Origin: an uncultured Burkholderiaceae bacterium
GTDB lineage: Bacteria > Pseudomonadota > Gammaproteobacteria > Burkholderiales > Burkholderiaceae
NCBI GenBank assembly: GCA_937871985.1
Contig: CALMPB010000450.1
Span: forward strand, 1 to 7,108
Direction of reading: 5' to 3'
Length of the DNA: 7,108 nt
Shown: positions 1 through 5,762 of the stretch, in pieces
Numbering within the stretch: position 1 is the first letter of the stretch
Layout: each line of letters begins with the position of its first letter
Translations under genes and position numbers: made by a program
Notes under the pieces: model-generated
What the model was told of the DNA's origin: nothing
Databases searched by the model: none
The model's input: the letters and a program-made list of their open reading frames with translations, nothing else

Positions 1-147
1 GAGGGCATAGCGCACGACGTTTCCTGGCGCACCGTTGACCTGGTGGCTTTCAAGAGCGCGTTCATGGCCCACGTCGACGCTTACCTTCAAGGACAAGGCC
101 GGCCGGTCCACGCAGATCGAGGGGCTGCGCGCGTTCGTCTGGTGTGA
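1..147 (+). CDS. 3' end of an unidentified upstream gene (partial)
   Basis: Frame 1 is open from the window edge to a TGA at 145-147, giving 48 residues. They begin EGIAHDVSWRTVDLVAFKSA and end RGAARVRLV. The other two forward frames are closed early, by TAG at 8-10 and TGA at 34-36. The first half uses GC-rich third positions typical of coding DNA here, while the last 20 codons are less convincing. I do not recognise the family. It ends 64 nt before the PEBP gene on the same strand, so it could head that operon. A frame-2 product continuing past this stop is an alternative, which would need a frameshift near position 85. Confidence 0.35.
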   Translation, partial: EGIAHDVSWRTVDLVAFKSAFMAHVDAYLQGQGRPVHADRGAARVRLV

Positions 148-211
148 GTGCCGCGCGTGGCAACAAGTGAATGAGCCAGCAAGGCTCATTCGGCGTGAAA
201 AGGATCATGAA

Positions 212-835
212 ATGCTTGAACACGTACCTGCCTGGCTGGGCAAATTGCTCAAGGATGTCCGCGCCGGACACGCGAAACTGGCAATTGTTCGCGAAGACGT
301 GGGTGAGCGCCTGTTTCCCTTGTCGAGCTCCGCGTTCGCTGACGGTCAGCGCCTCCCGATCAGGTTTACGGCCGACGGGGAAGGCATTTCGCCGCCGCTG
401 AGCTGGGGACCTCTCCCCGCAGGGACCGCGTCGTTGGCGCTGCTGGTCGAAGATCCCGACGCACCGGCCCCTTATCCCCTCGTGCATGCCGTTGTCTGGA
501 ATATCCCGCCCGATGTTGGAGGATTGCCCGAGGGGGCGATCGTGCCTGACGGGGACGGCGCAGCGCATGGCAGCGACGTTGGACGAAACAGCTATCTCGC
601 CGAAGGCTGGCTGCCGCCAGATCCTCCGAAAGGCCACGGTACGCACGAATATGTGTTCCAGCTTTTCGCGCTCTCCGAGGTTCCTGTCCTTGAAGCCAAC
701 CCGGGGCGCTCCGCGTTCCTCGAGGCGATACACGGTAAAGTCCTTGCTGCCGGCTTCCTGATCGGGACCTACTCCCGCGATGAGCCGGCAAGTTCGGGTG
801 CCGCCGGAGCCGGGCTGCGGCCGGCGGGAGTCTGA
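212..835 (+). CDS. YbhB/YbcL family Raf kinase inhibitor-like protein (PEBP fold)
   Basis: The 207-residue product belongs to the phosphatidylethanolamine-binding protein family, whose bacterial members are small soluble proteins of mostly unknown ligand. Visible family landmarks are the ADGEGISPPLSW segment (about 54-65), the DPDAP ligand-pocket motif at 81-85, VHAVVWNIP (91-99), and G-x-N-S-Y...PP.PPKGHGTHEYVFQLFAL (124-154), where E. coli YbhB has a similar P-x-G-x-H-x-Y-x-F core. The final AGFLIGTYSR resembles the usual C-terminal strand. No signal peptide is evident. The frame is open further upstream to an ATG at 35, but the ATG at 212 is chosen because AAGGA lies 7 nt before it (200-204) and family similarity begins after it. 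About 30 residues precede the usual PEBP start, so an N-terminal extension is present. It sits 6 nt before the deaminase gene, implying one transcript. The family call is firm, the role unknown. Confidence 0.9.
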   Translation: MLEHVPAWLGKLLKDVRAGHAKLAIVREDVGERLFPLSSSAFADGQRLPIRFTADGEGISPPLSWGPLPAGTASLALLVEDPDAPAPYPLVHAVVWNIPPDVGGLPEGAIVPDGDGAAHGSDVGRNSYLAEGWLPPDPPKGHGTHEYVFQLFALSEVPVLEANPGRSAFLEAIHGKVLAAGFLIGTYSRDEPASSGAAGAGLRPAGV

Positions 836-841
836 TCCACC

Positions 842-1336
842 ATGATCGACGACAATGACCGGGCCTGGATGGGTGAGGCCATTGACCTGGCAAAATCGAA
901 AGGGACAGCGCCACAGGATACGCCGATCGCGGCCATCATCGTGCTGAATGGTCGCGAGCTGTCCCGTGCGGTCAACAAGACCGAGGAGACTTGCGACGCG
1001 ACGGCGCACGCCGAAATGATGGCTTTTCGCGGGGCAGGGCCGACGCACGGCGACATGGACCTTCGCGGCGCGACGCTCTACTCGACCCTGCAGCCGTGCG
1101 GCATGTGCACGATGGCCTCGATCTGGGCCAAGGTGGGTCGCATAGTCTACGGTGCGGGTCGTGACGACGTTCACCAGATGTATTTCGAAGACCGCCACCT
1201 CGACACCATGGACTTTATCAAGGATGCGTTTCGTGACGACCTTGAACTCGAAGGCGGATGTCTGCGGGCGGAATGCGCCGCCCTATACTTCGCGCCGGAC
1301 GACGAGGTTCCGATGGAGCAACAGGGCAATCTCTGA
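842..1336 (+). CDS. Nucleoside/nucleobase deaminase (cytidine deaminase-like, CDA superfamily)
   Basis: The 164-residue cytosolic zinc hydrolase carries the two signature motifs of the cytidine/guanine/tRNA-adenosine deaminase superfamily. These are H56-A57-E58, with a zinc ligand and the proton-shuttling glutamate, and P85-C86-G87-M88-C89, with the other two zinc ligands. The N-terminal helix (WMGEAIDLAKSKGTA) and the strand PIAAIIVLNGRELSRA before HAE fit the family. The pattern C-D-A-T-A-H-A-E is nearest the guanine deaminase/TadA-like branch (TadA itself has TAHAE). The C-terminal helix from DDVHQMYFEDRHL differs from TadA, so tRNA editing should not be assumed. The start ATG has GGGAG at 826-830, 11 nt upstream, inside the end of the preceding gene. 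The substrate cannot be read from the sequence; guanine, cytosine or a modified base are possible. Placement between PEBP and SRAP genes on one strand suggests co-expression. Confidence 0.9.
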   Translation: MIDDNDRAWMGEAIDLAKSKGTAPQDTPIAAIIVLNGRELSRAVNKTEETCDATAHAEMMAFRGAGPTHGDMDLRGATLYSTLQPCGMCTMASIWAKVGRIVYGAGRDDVHQMYFEDRHLDTMDFIKDAFRDDLELEGGCLRAECAALYFAPDDEVPMEQQGNL

Positions 1337-1400
1337 ACCGCGAAGATGGCGAGGGCCGGCGGCCGAGCATAGAAGACTATCCTCTCGCAGGAGTTGAGCC

Positions 1401-2045
1401 ATGTGTAATCGCGCACGCATGAAAGGTGAGATCGAGACGATCTGGGGATTTGTCGCCGAGCTGTTTAGCGAGCGCCCGCGCGACAATCGCTTCGATCCGC
1501 AAGAGCTACGGCCCAAGGGAAGAGCATACGTCATCCGGGAACAGGATGGGGTGCGGGCATGGGACGTCATGAACTGGGATGTTCTTGGCGGCAAGGCTGC
1601 TTGGCCGATGACCAACGTTCGCAACCTTTCCCTCCCGCAATGGCGGCGGCTCGCCGACCGGCCGGAAAACCGGTGTGTTGTACCGCTCGCCGAGTTCTGC
1701 GAATTCACGCCCGACAAACACGACCTTTGCGATCGCAAGCCGCCGCTCAAAGGCGAGATGTGGTTTTCGGTTATAGATCAGCCTGTCTTCGCGGTGGCCG
1801 GGTTCTGGCAGCAAACCGGAGAGGGGAACGGCTTCACCATGGTGACGTGCAACGCCAATTCGCTGGTCGTACCGATCCACCCCAAGGCAATGGTGACGAT
1901 CCTCGATCCTGACGACGTCGATATATGGCTCCGGGGCTCGTACGATGAGATCCGGTCGCTTCAGCGCCCCTTTGAAGCTGAGAAAATGACGGTGCGTGGC
2001 CCAGTTTTCCCGACGCGAAATCCTCCAACCTCGCTGCCCAGTTAA
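1401..2045 (+). CDS. SOS response-associated peptidase (SRAP/YedK/HMCES family), divergent
   Basis: The 214-residue product begins Met-Cys. SRAP proteins lose the initiator Met and use Cys2 to form a thiazolidine crosslink with abasic sites in single-stranded DNA, shielding them from strand breakage. Other expected residues are present: N72-V-R74 in the position of the DNA-binding N-A-R of E. coli YedK, E101 in PLAEFCEF (YedK has an active-site Glu at the corresponding place), and H160 in PIHPKAMVTIL, matching the I-H-x-R-M-P-V-I-L strand. The middle is unusual: the common R-Y-N-x-A-P-T segment is not seen, and the W-G-L-x-P-x-W block is replaced by MNWDVLGGKAAWPM. It therefore seems to be a divergent subfamily rather than orthologous to YedK. 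AGGAG at 1389-1393 lies 7 nt before ATG. It is 64 nt downstream of the deaminase and could share its transcript or have its own start. Confidence 0.9.
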   Translation: MCNRARMKGEIETIWGFVAELFSERPRDNRFDPQELRPKGRAYVIREQDGVRAWDVMNWDVLGGKAAWPMTNVRNLSLPQWRRLADRPENRCVVPLAEFCEFTPDKHDLCDRKPPLKGEMWFSVIDQPVFAVAGFWQQTGEGNGFTMVTCNANSLVVPIHPKAMVTILDPDDVDIWLRGSYDEIRSLQRPFEAEKMTVRGPVFPTRNPPTSLPS

Positions 2046-2085
2046 GCGAGGGTACTAATCTTCGTCCGGCAGGGACATCCCGAGG

Positions 2086-2643
2086 TCAGGTCGTCGCACG
2101 CGAAAGAGCCCGCATTACAGGATCGGTCACGACATAGACCGCCTGTCGCTTCGCGCCGCGATTGTGGTGGTCAACCCGGAAGCCCTGGTAGTGCCTTTTG
2201 ACCAGTCCGGCTCGGACCAATTCGCTCACGGCCCGACTGACGTTTGTGCGACCTGAAATGCGGATACGCTCCAGCACCTTCTCATCAACCAAACGCTGCG
2301 CGTCATGAGGATCCGCAGGTAGGGCACCCGCATCCTCGAGCATCTGGCGAACCCGACCTTCGATCGAAAGACGTCGCGGGTCGCGCTGAGCGACGGGCAT
2401 CAATGCATGGCAAAGCCAGTCGCGAACCGGCACTCGCAAATCACCGTCGAGAACATAGGGCCCAGCAGAACCGGTGCGTTGACTGGCTTCGACAAGCAGG
2501 TTGAGCACCATGAACGCGTAGCGCGGGCGTTTGCAACTGGTGGAAAGGCGCTCGAGGATGGAGACGGTGGTAGTGGGGGGCGGCGCAGCGAGACGCACCG
2601 GTTCGGAAGGTTTGCTGTCGCGGAAAAGATCGGCCTGGAACAT
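2086..2643 (-). CDS. Winged-helix DNA-binding protein of unknown function
   Basis: The 185-residue product belongs to no family I can name. Its C-terminal third reads as a winged helix-turn-helix. Residues 120-148 (DEKVLERIRISGRTNVSRAVSELVRAGLV) give helix-turn-recognition helix with the R-x-N-V-S-R-A-V-x-E-L pattern. Residues 149-174 (KRHYQGFRVDHHNRGAKRQAVYVVTD) give a basic wing. The N-terminal part (R39-P-R-Y-A-F-M-V-L-N-L-L, then DWLCHALMPVAQRDPRRLSIEGRVRQ) is helical and resembles plasmid or phage regulators loosely. The start is ambiguous: ATG at 2643 is used here, but a TTG at 2655 adds four residues, and neither has a clear Shine-Dalgarno. The upstream in-frame stop is at 2722-2724, inside a perfect dyad at 2715-2741 that could be its own operator. 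It is convergent with the SRAP gene, with 40 nt between stops. A regulator or replication/partition accessory role is possible but unproven. Confidence 0.7.
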   Translation of the reverse strand: MFQADLFRDSKPSEPVRLAAPPPTTTVSILERLSTSCKRPRYAFMVLNLLVEASQRTGSAGPYVLDGDLRVPVRDWLCHALMPVAQRDPRRLSIEGRVRQMLEDAGALPADPHDAQRLVDEKVLERIRISGRTNVSRAVSELVRAGLVKRHYQGFRVDHHNRGAKRQAVYVVTDPVMRALSRATT

Positions 2644-2714
2644 TTCATGAATCAAGCACGGCCGACACCAGATGTGAATCCCTTTCCCGCGTAATAAGGC
2701 AGATGGGACATTCG

Positions 2715-2741
2715 TGTCACTTTACCGGCGGTAAAGTGACA
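2715..2741. repeat. Perfect inverted repeat, 12-bp arms with 3-nt centre (candidate operator)
   Basis: Arms TGTCACTTTACC (2715-2726) and GGTAAAGTGACA (2730-2741) are exact reverse complements around GGC. The dyad lies about 72 bp upstream of the ATG of the winged-helix gene. The arms are A/T-mixed and not followed by a T-run on either strand, so it reads as a protein-binding dyad rather than a terminator. An operator bound by the adjacent winged-helix protein is the simplest inference. Confidence 0.7.
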
Positions 2742-2850
2742 GGCGAGGTTCTTAGCTGGTGCCTGCGCGCTGCGATAGAATGGCTTTGTCATCAACTCAG
2801 TGTGACCGATGGGGGGGTAAATCAAATAGGGAGAGTGGATGTGAAACCTC

Positions 2851-2887
2851 TGGCTGTAGCCATACGGCGAAAGCGATCCCCGCTTCG
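2851..2887. repeat. Two adjacent short dyads
   Basis: TGGCTGTAGCCA at 2851-2862 has 5-bp arms around GT. It is followed 5 nt later by CGAAAGCG (2868-2875), which pairs with CGCTTCG (2881-2887) around a five-base interval, with one unpaired A. Together with the site at 2894-2919 they form three consecutive dyads within 70 bp, ending about 70 bp before the recombinase start. Each alone could be chance; the series is what is notable. Confidence 0.45.
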
Positions 2888-2893
2888 TAACCA

Positions 2894-2919
2894 TGTCCGA
2901 TAAGTTCCCTTCACGGACA
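2894..2919. promoter_or_regulatory. Serine-recombinase-like binding site (26 bp)
   Basis: Outer half-sites are TGTCCGATAAGT (2894-2905) and, read on the minus strand from 2919, TGTCCGTGAAGG. They agree at 9 of 12 positions. The known Tn3-type resolvase half-site begins TGTC-Y-G and has AA near positions 9-10, as both arms do. The 26-bp total with a 2-bp centre matches the size of invertase/resolvase crossover sites. It resembles the half-sites upstream of the serine recombinase gene at 5763. A chance dyad or a site for the neighbouring tyrosine recombinase remains possible. Confidence 0.45.
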
Positions 2920-2977
2920 GGATAGATCGGGCTACAACGCGGCAGGTTTTCCGGGTGAAAGCACGAACGGACAGCAC

Positions 2978-2981
2978 GGAG
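2978..2981 (+). promoter_or_regulatory. Shine-Dalgarno deciding the GTG start of the tyrosine recombinase
   Basis: GGAG at 2978-2981 is 7 nt before GTG at 2989. The in-frame ATG at 3046 has only AAAGGA 14 nt upstream, so GTG is preferred. Confidence 0.55.
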
Positions 2982-2988
2982 CGGGCGG

Positions 2989-4020
2989 GTGGACAAGAAG
3001 ATCGGCGACGGGGCAGGGCGGGCAGAAAGGACGAGCACAACGAACATGCTGGTCGCGGCCGGCGACCTCTCGCCAGCTTGCGCCCCCGAACTCGCCGCGG
3101 AAGTTGAGGCCGCCCGGGCCTATCGCCTGCGGGCGCGCAGCGCCAACACCCTGCGCGCCTATGCCAGCGACTGGCACCAGTTCCAGGACTGGTGCTGGGG
3201 CAGGGGGCTCGAACCGCTTCCCGCGCTCCCCGAGGTCGTCGCCACCTATCTGGCGTCGCTCGCCCGCGCGGGCCGCGCCGACAGCACCGTCACCCGCCAT
3301 CTCGCGGCGATCACCTGGCGGCATCATCACGACGGTTTGCCGCCCCCGAGCGCCCGCGACACCCACCAGTTGATCGCCGATACCCTTTCGGGCATCCGCC
3401 GCGAGCAGCGCGCACGACCGACCCGGAAGAAGGCGGCGATCGGCGCGAAGGATCTGGCGGGCATGATCGCCAAGGCAGACGGGTTGAACACTCGTGCGGT
3501 GCGCGACCGGGCGATCCTGGCGCTGGGCCTTGCCGCCGCGCTGCGCCGGTCCGAGCTCGTCGCGCTCCAGCTCGCCGACATCCAGCTGGTCGACCAGGGG
3601 CTTACCGTCTTCGTGCGCCATTCCAAGACCGATCAGGAAGGCGGGGGGGCTACCATCGCCGTGCCGGTAGGCGAAGTGCTCCGCCCCGTTGCCCATCTCA
3701 ATGCCTGGTTGCAGATCCGGGGCGGGGCGCCCGGGCCGCTATTTACCCGCGTGGGCACCCAGGGTGAGTTCACGATGGCGGCGATGTCCGATCGCTCGGT
3801 GGCGCGCCTGGTCAAGCGCTACGCCACCCTACAGGGCCTTGATCCCGAGACGATCGCCGGGCATTCGCTGCGCGCCGGGTTTTTGACCGAGGCGGCGCGC
3901 ACCCGCGCCTCGCTCGCTAAGATGCAGGAGGTGTCGCGGCACAAGTCGCTCAAAGTTCTGCTCGGCTACGTCCGCTCGGCTGAGCGTTTCGATGACCACG
4001 CTGGTGCGGGATTCTTGTAG
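2989..4020 (+). CDS. Tyrosine recombinase / site-specific integrase
   Basis: The 343-residue product is a phage-integrase-family site-specific recombinase that cuts and rejoins DNA through a phosphotyrosine link. Residues about 42-140 form the SAM-like core-binding domain (R48...S51-x-N-T-L-R-A-Y-x-x-D-W-x-x-F, then DSTVTRHLAAI). Residues 150-343 form the catalytic domain with the complete set: R186 in AALRRSEL, K213 in RHSKTDQEG, H292-x-x-R295 in GHSLRAGF, H318 in VSRHKS and the nucleophile Y327 in LLGYVRS. Length is normal and nothing is broken, so it should be active. The GTG start is chosen for its GGAG; ATG 3046 would give 324 residues. No excisionase-like small gene is visible next to it. 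A dyad series lies just upstream, which could be its recombination site. It may be a plasmid/transposon resolvase of the TnpI type or an island integrase; the sequence alone does not separate these. Confidence 0.92.
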   Translation: MDKKIGDGAGRAERTSTTNMLVAAGDLSPACAPELAAEVEAARAYRLRARSANTLRAYASDWHQFQDWCWGRGLEPLPALPEVVATYLASLARAGRADSTVTRHLAAITWRHHHDGLPPPSARDTHQLIADTLSGIRREQRARPTRKKAAIGAKDLAGMIAKADGLNTRAVRDRAILALGLAAALRRSELVALQLADIQLVDQGLTVFVRHSKTDQEGGGATIAVPVGEVLRPVAHLNAWLQIRGGAPGPLFTRVGTQGEFTMAAMSDRSVARLVKRYATLQGLDPETIAGHSLRAGFLTEAARTRASLAKMQEVSRHKSLKVLLGYVRSAERFDDHAGAGFL

Positions 4021-4107
4021 AAGGACAGGTGTCCTGGGCGGGATCGGGGATGGGGCCGCGATAGCTCGCACGCGCCGACTTTCGTCAAATTGGCGCCGGT
4101 TGCAGCC

Positions 4108-4122
4108 GTCGGTTTCAAGCGG
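4108..4122 (+). repeat. Candidate terminal inverted repeat of the IS (transposase 3' side)
   Basis: GTCGGTTTCAAGCGG matches the opposite end at 5643-5657 in inverted orientation, 12 of 15. It lies 43 nt outside the transposase stop codon. Confidence 0.5.
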
Positions 4123-4165
4123 TATCCAGCCCATCTATCATTCGGGAGCATGAGAAAGTTGGGGG

Positions 4166-5590
4166 TCATGCCGCCTTCCGTTCGTCCCTCCACCTCTGAA
4201 AGTCATTGGCCAACGTGCCATCAAGGGTACGGACGCGGAGTTGCACAAGCAGATGCACCCCTCTGGGCGTCCACTGCATCTGTTGCTTCTTTGCGAAGCG
4301 CTTTGCGACGACCTGGTTGACGGTCGATTCCACGAAGGCGGTCGAGACTGCTTCGCCATATCGTCGTCGCTCGCCATAGTTCGGGATCATGCTGGCATTG
4401 GCGCTGATATAGCTTTCGAACTCCCGCAAATGCTTGAGGAGATTGCGAGCTTGCGGCGAGACCTGTGGGTGGCTCATCGGCTCGTCGGTGACATCCGGAT
4501 CTGTCGCACCAAGCATTCTGGTCTCGACGTCGCCGATTAGGTCGAGAGCACGGCGCCAGTTGCCGTGCCAGAGGAAGTGCCGAACTCGCTCGAGAGTGGC
4601 GACGGCCACGTCTTTATCCGTCTCGGATGGGGGCGGCAATCCGCGCGCGATCTGCTGCATGACCGTCACCCGCATGGCGATGTGGAAATAGTCGAGGACA
4701 TGCTCGGCGTTCGGCCGCATGTCCCATTGAAGATTGCGGACGTTCCTGCCACCATCGGACATGAAGGTGATCTCACGGTCCATCCCGACGCCTTGCTCCA
4801 GCAGCAATTCATGAAGGCGACGACGCGGCCTGTCGTCATGTCCGACCACGAAGCCGAACCGGCGCGTTGGCTCGCTAATTTCGCCATCCTCGCCCGGATC
4901 GACGACGGACTTACCCACGATCACCTCGAAATTGTTCGGCCGATCGTACCATGATCGTACATAGCCTCCATCGATCCCGACAGTGACAGGCGGTCCTGGC
5001 AGCGGACCATCGGTCCAGTCCGCCTCGCAGCCTTCGATGAAACAGCGTCGCTCGGTGCCAAGCTCGGCTTCCAAACGCTCCGCGACGCGTAGGGTGTCCT
5101 GCCGGATCGTCGTCGCGTTGATCGCGTCACCGATCGGAAGGACGTCGGCAAGGCGTTCCGCGGTGATGCCGTAGGACGCGAGCGAAGCCCAGCGCGCCTC
5201 TAGCTCGAGAAGGTCCGGCGTGACGCGTTCGGGCAGCGCCGCCACGATCGGCGCCGCGATACCCGCTGTGGGTTTACATGTACATCGCCGGAACCTGGTA
5301 CTTGGCACGGCGATCTTTCCGAACGGCGTGCGCACCATGATCGAACGATGATCCTTGATTTGCCTTGCTGATCCGCAGCACGGACAAGCGCGCTGGCGGC
5401 GACACCAGTCGAGCGCCTGGGTCTGAACCACAGCGAGCTGCAGCGCGGCCAGCAGTCGCTTGCTCTCCGCGATCCTGAGACCGAGATCATCGATCGTAAG
5501 CGTGTCGTCGTCGCGTTCGATGACGGCGATGGATATGCCGCTGGTTGGCCTGTCGTCCGTTGCTGCGGTGAGAGTGATGGTGAAGCGCAT
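4166..5590 (-). CDS. ISKra4-family transposase
   Basis: The 474-residue DDE-type transposase matches the ISKra4 family pattern. An N-terminal zinc-ribbon-like part has C69-P-C71-C72-G and C103-T-C105 followed by K-P-T-A-G-I. The catalytic core shows D207 in [11 protein letters not shown]279 in [10 protein letters not shown], the L-D-Y-F-H motif at 299-303, and E421 in the highly conserved stretch [15 protein letters not shown] (418-432). The C-terminal [19 protein letters not shown] is typical of the family. The frame is open upstream to 5773, but the ATG at 5590 is chosen because GGAGGA lies 8 nt before it (5599-5604) and the extension would run through the IR and the resolvase site. No frameshift or missing catalytic residue is seen, so the element is potentially active. 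It is inserted between the tyrosine recombinase and the serine resolvase and is transcribed opposite to both. Confidence 0.92.
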   Translation of the reverse strand: MRFTITLTAATDDRPTSGISIAVIERDDDTLTIDDLGLRIAESKRLLAALQLAVVQTQALDWCRRQRACPCCGSARQIKDHRSIMVRTPFGKIAVPSTRFRRCTCKPTAGIAAPIVAALPERVTPDLLELEARWASLASYGITAERLADVLPIGDAINATTIRQDTLRVAERLEAELGTERRCFIEGCEADWTDGPLPGPPVTVGIDGGYVRSWYDRPNNFEVIVGKSVVDPGEDGEISEPTRRFGFVVGHDDRPRRRLHELLLEQGVGMDREITFMSDGGRNVRNLQWDMRPNAEHVLDYFHIAMRVTVMQQIARGLPPPSETDKDVAVATLERVRHFLWHGNWRRALDLIGDVETRMLGATDPDVTDEPMSHPQVSPQARNLLKHLREFESYISANASMIPNYGERRRYGEAVSTAFVESTVNQVVAKRFAKKQQMQWTPRGVHLLVQLRVRTLDGTLANDFQRWRDERKAA

Positions 5591-5642
5591 GAGCTCATTC
5601 CTCCATGAAGAAGGGAACTCATTGGCCGGCACATCGGTGCCG

Positions 5643-5657
5643 CCGTCCGAAACCGAC
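5643..5657 (-). repeat. Candidate terminal inverted repeat of the IS (transposase 5' side)
   Basis: On the minus strand the sequence is GTCGGTTTCGGACGG, matching the 4108-4122 repeat at 12 of 15 positions. It lies 52 nt upstream of the transposase ATG. Confidence 0.5.
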
Positions 5658-5683
5658 CGGTTACGGTCACCTACAGCTAACCC

Positions 5684-5747
5684 TGTCCATAAAATAGCCT
5701 TACCATCTTGCGGACACACCAATTTTACTGGACACCCCTTCCGGACA
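5684..5747 (+). promoter_or_regulatory. Putative res site of the serine resolvase
   Basis: Four resolvase-type half-sites lie just before the resolvase gene. TGTCCATAAAAT (5684-5695, + strand) faces TGTCCGCAAGAT (minus strand from 5716), making a 33-bp inverted subsite close to the 34-bp accessory subsite II of Tn3 res. Two further minus-strand half-sites, TGTCCAGTAAAA from 5734 and TGTCCGGAAGGG from 5747, lack clear partners. All share TGTCC, a purine at position 6 and A at position 9. Location upstream of the recombinase gene is as expected for res, where binding would also repress the gene. The arrangement of three full subsites is not complete, so the architecture is uncertain. Confidence 0.5.
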
Positions 5748-5762
5748 ATCGAGGCCGGATCC

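Larger units (their letters stand above)
2644..2988. other. Dyad-rich intergenic region between divergent regulator and recombinase genes
   Basis: No convincing gene is seen in this stretch of about 345 nt. It holds the divergent upstream regions of the winged-helix gene and the tyrosine recombinase, and at least four inverted repeats described separately (2715-2741, 2851-2862, 2868-2887, 2894-2919). A run of seven G lies at 2811-2817. I see no clear sigma-70 promoter for either gene. The density of dyads suggests a regulatory or recombination site region rather than spacer. Confidence 0.6.
4108..5657 (-). mobile_element. ISKra4-family insertion sequence (about 1.55 kb)
   Basis: One transposase gene on the minus strand is bracketed by imperfect inverted repeats. 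GTCGGTTTCAAGCGG (4108-4122, + strand) and GTCGGTTTCGGACGG (minus strand from 5657) match at 12 of 15 positions with an unbroken nine-base start. The ends leave 58 nt after the transposase stop and 67 nt before its start, compact as in other single-ORF IS. No exact target duplication is seen. Flanking CGGTTGCAGCC (4097-4107) and CGGTTACGGTC (5658-5668) match at only 8 of 11. The family is firm from the transposase; the exact ends are my inference. Confidence 0.6.

Noticed and set aside
62..1198. Long minus-strand open frame of 378 codons
   Set aside because: It lies antisense to the PEBP and deaminase genes, which have clear family motifs. The translation is Arg/His/Pro-rich, as expected for a shadow frame in GC-rich DNA.
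2046..2085. Possible bidirectional terminator between the convergent SRAP and winged-helix genes
   Set aside because: Only a tiny GGGACATCCC dyad is present, with no adjacent T-run.
2703..2903. Plus-strand 66-codon frame in the intergenic region
   Set aside because: It overlaps the dyads, has no good ribosome binding site and no recognisable motif.
2652..3047. Minus-strand open frame of 131 codons across the intergenic region
   Set aside because: It runs through the perfect dyad and the other inverted repeats and into the recombinase N-terminus, and has no recognisable domain. It is treated as non-coding.
4023..4034. GGACAGGTGTCC just after the tyrosine recombinase stop, considered as another resolvase half-site pair or as the IS end
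   Set aside because: The half-sites face outward and the flanking bases do not follow the TGTCC-purine-N-N-A-A pattern. As an IS end it shares only GGTGTCC with the other side, weaker than the 4108/5657 repeats.
4565..4954. Plus-strand 129-codon frame
   Set aside because: It is fully antisense to the conserved catalytic core of the ISKra4 transposase.
5460..5762. In-frame N-terminal extension of the serine recombinase by about 100 codons
   Set aside because: Family proteins start at the Y-x-R-x-S strand about six residues after the chosen ATG. The extension would read through the IS end, transposase start and res-like half-sites.
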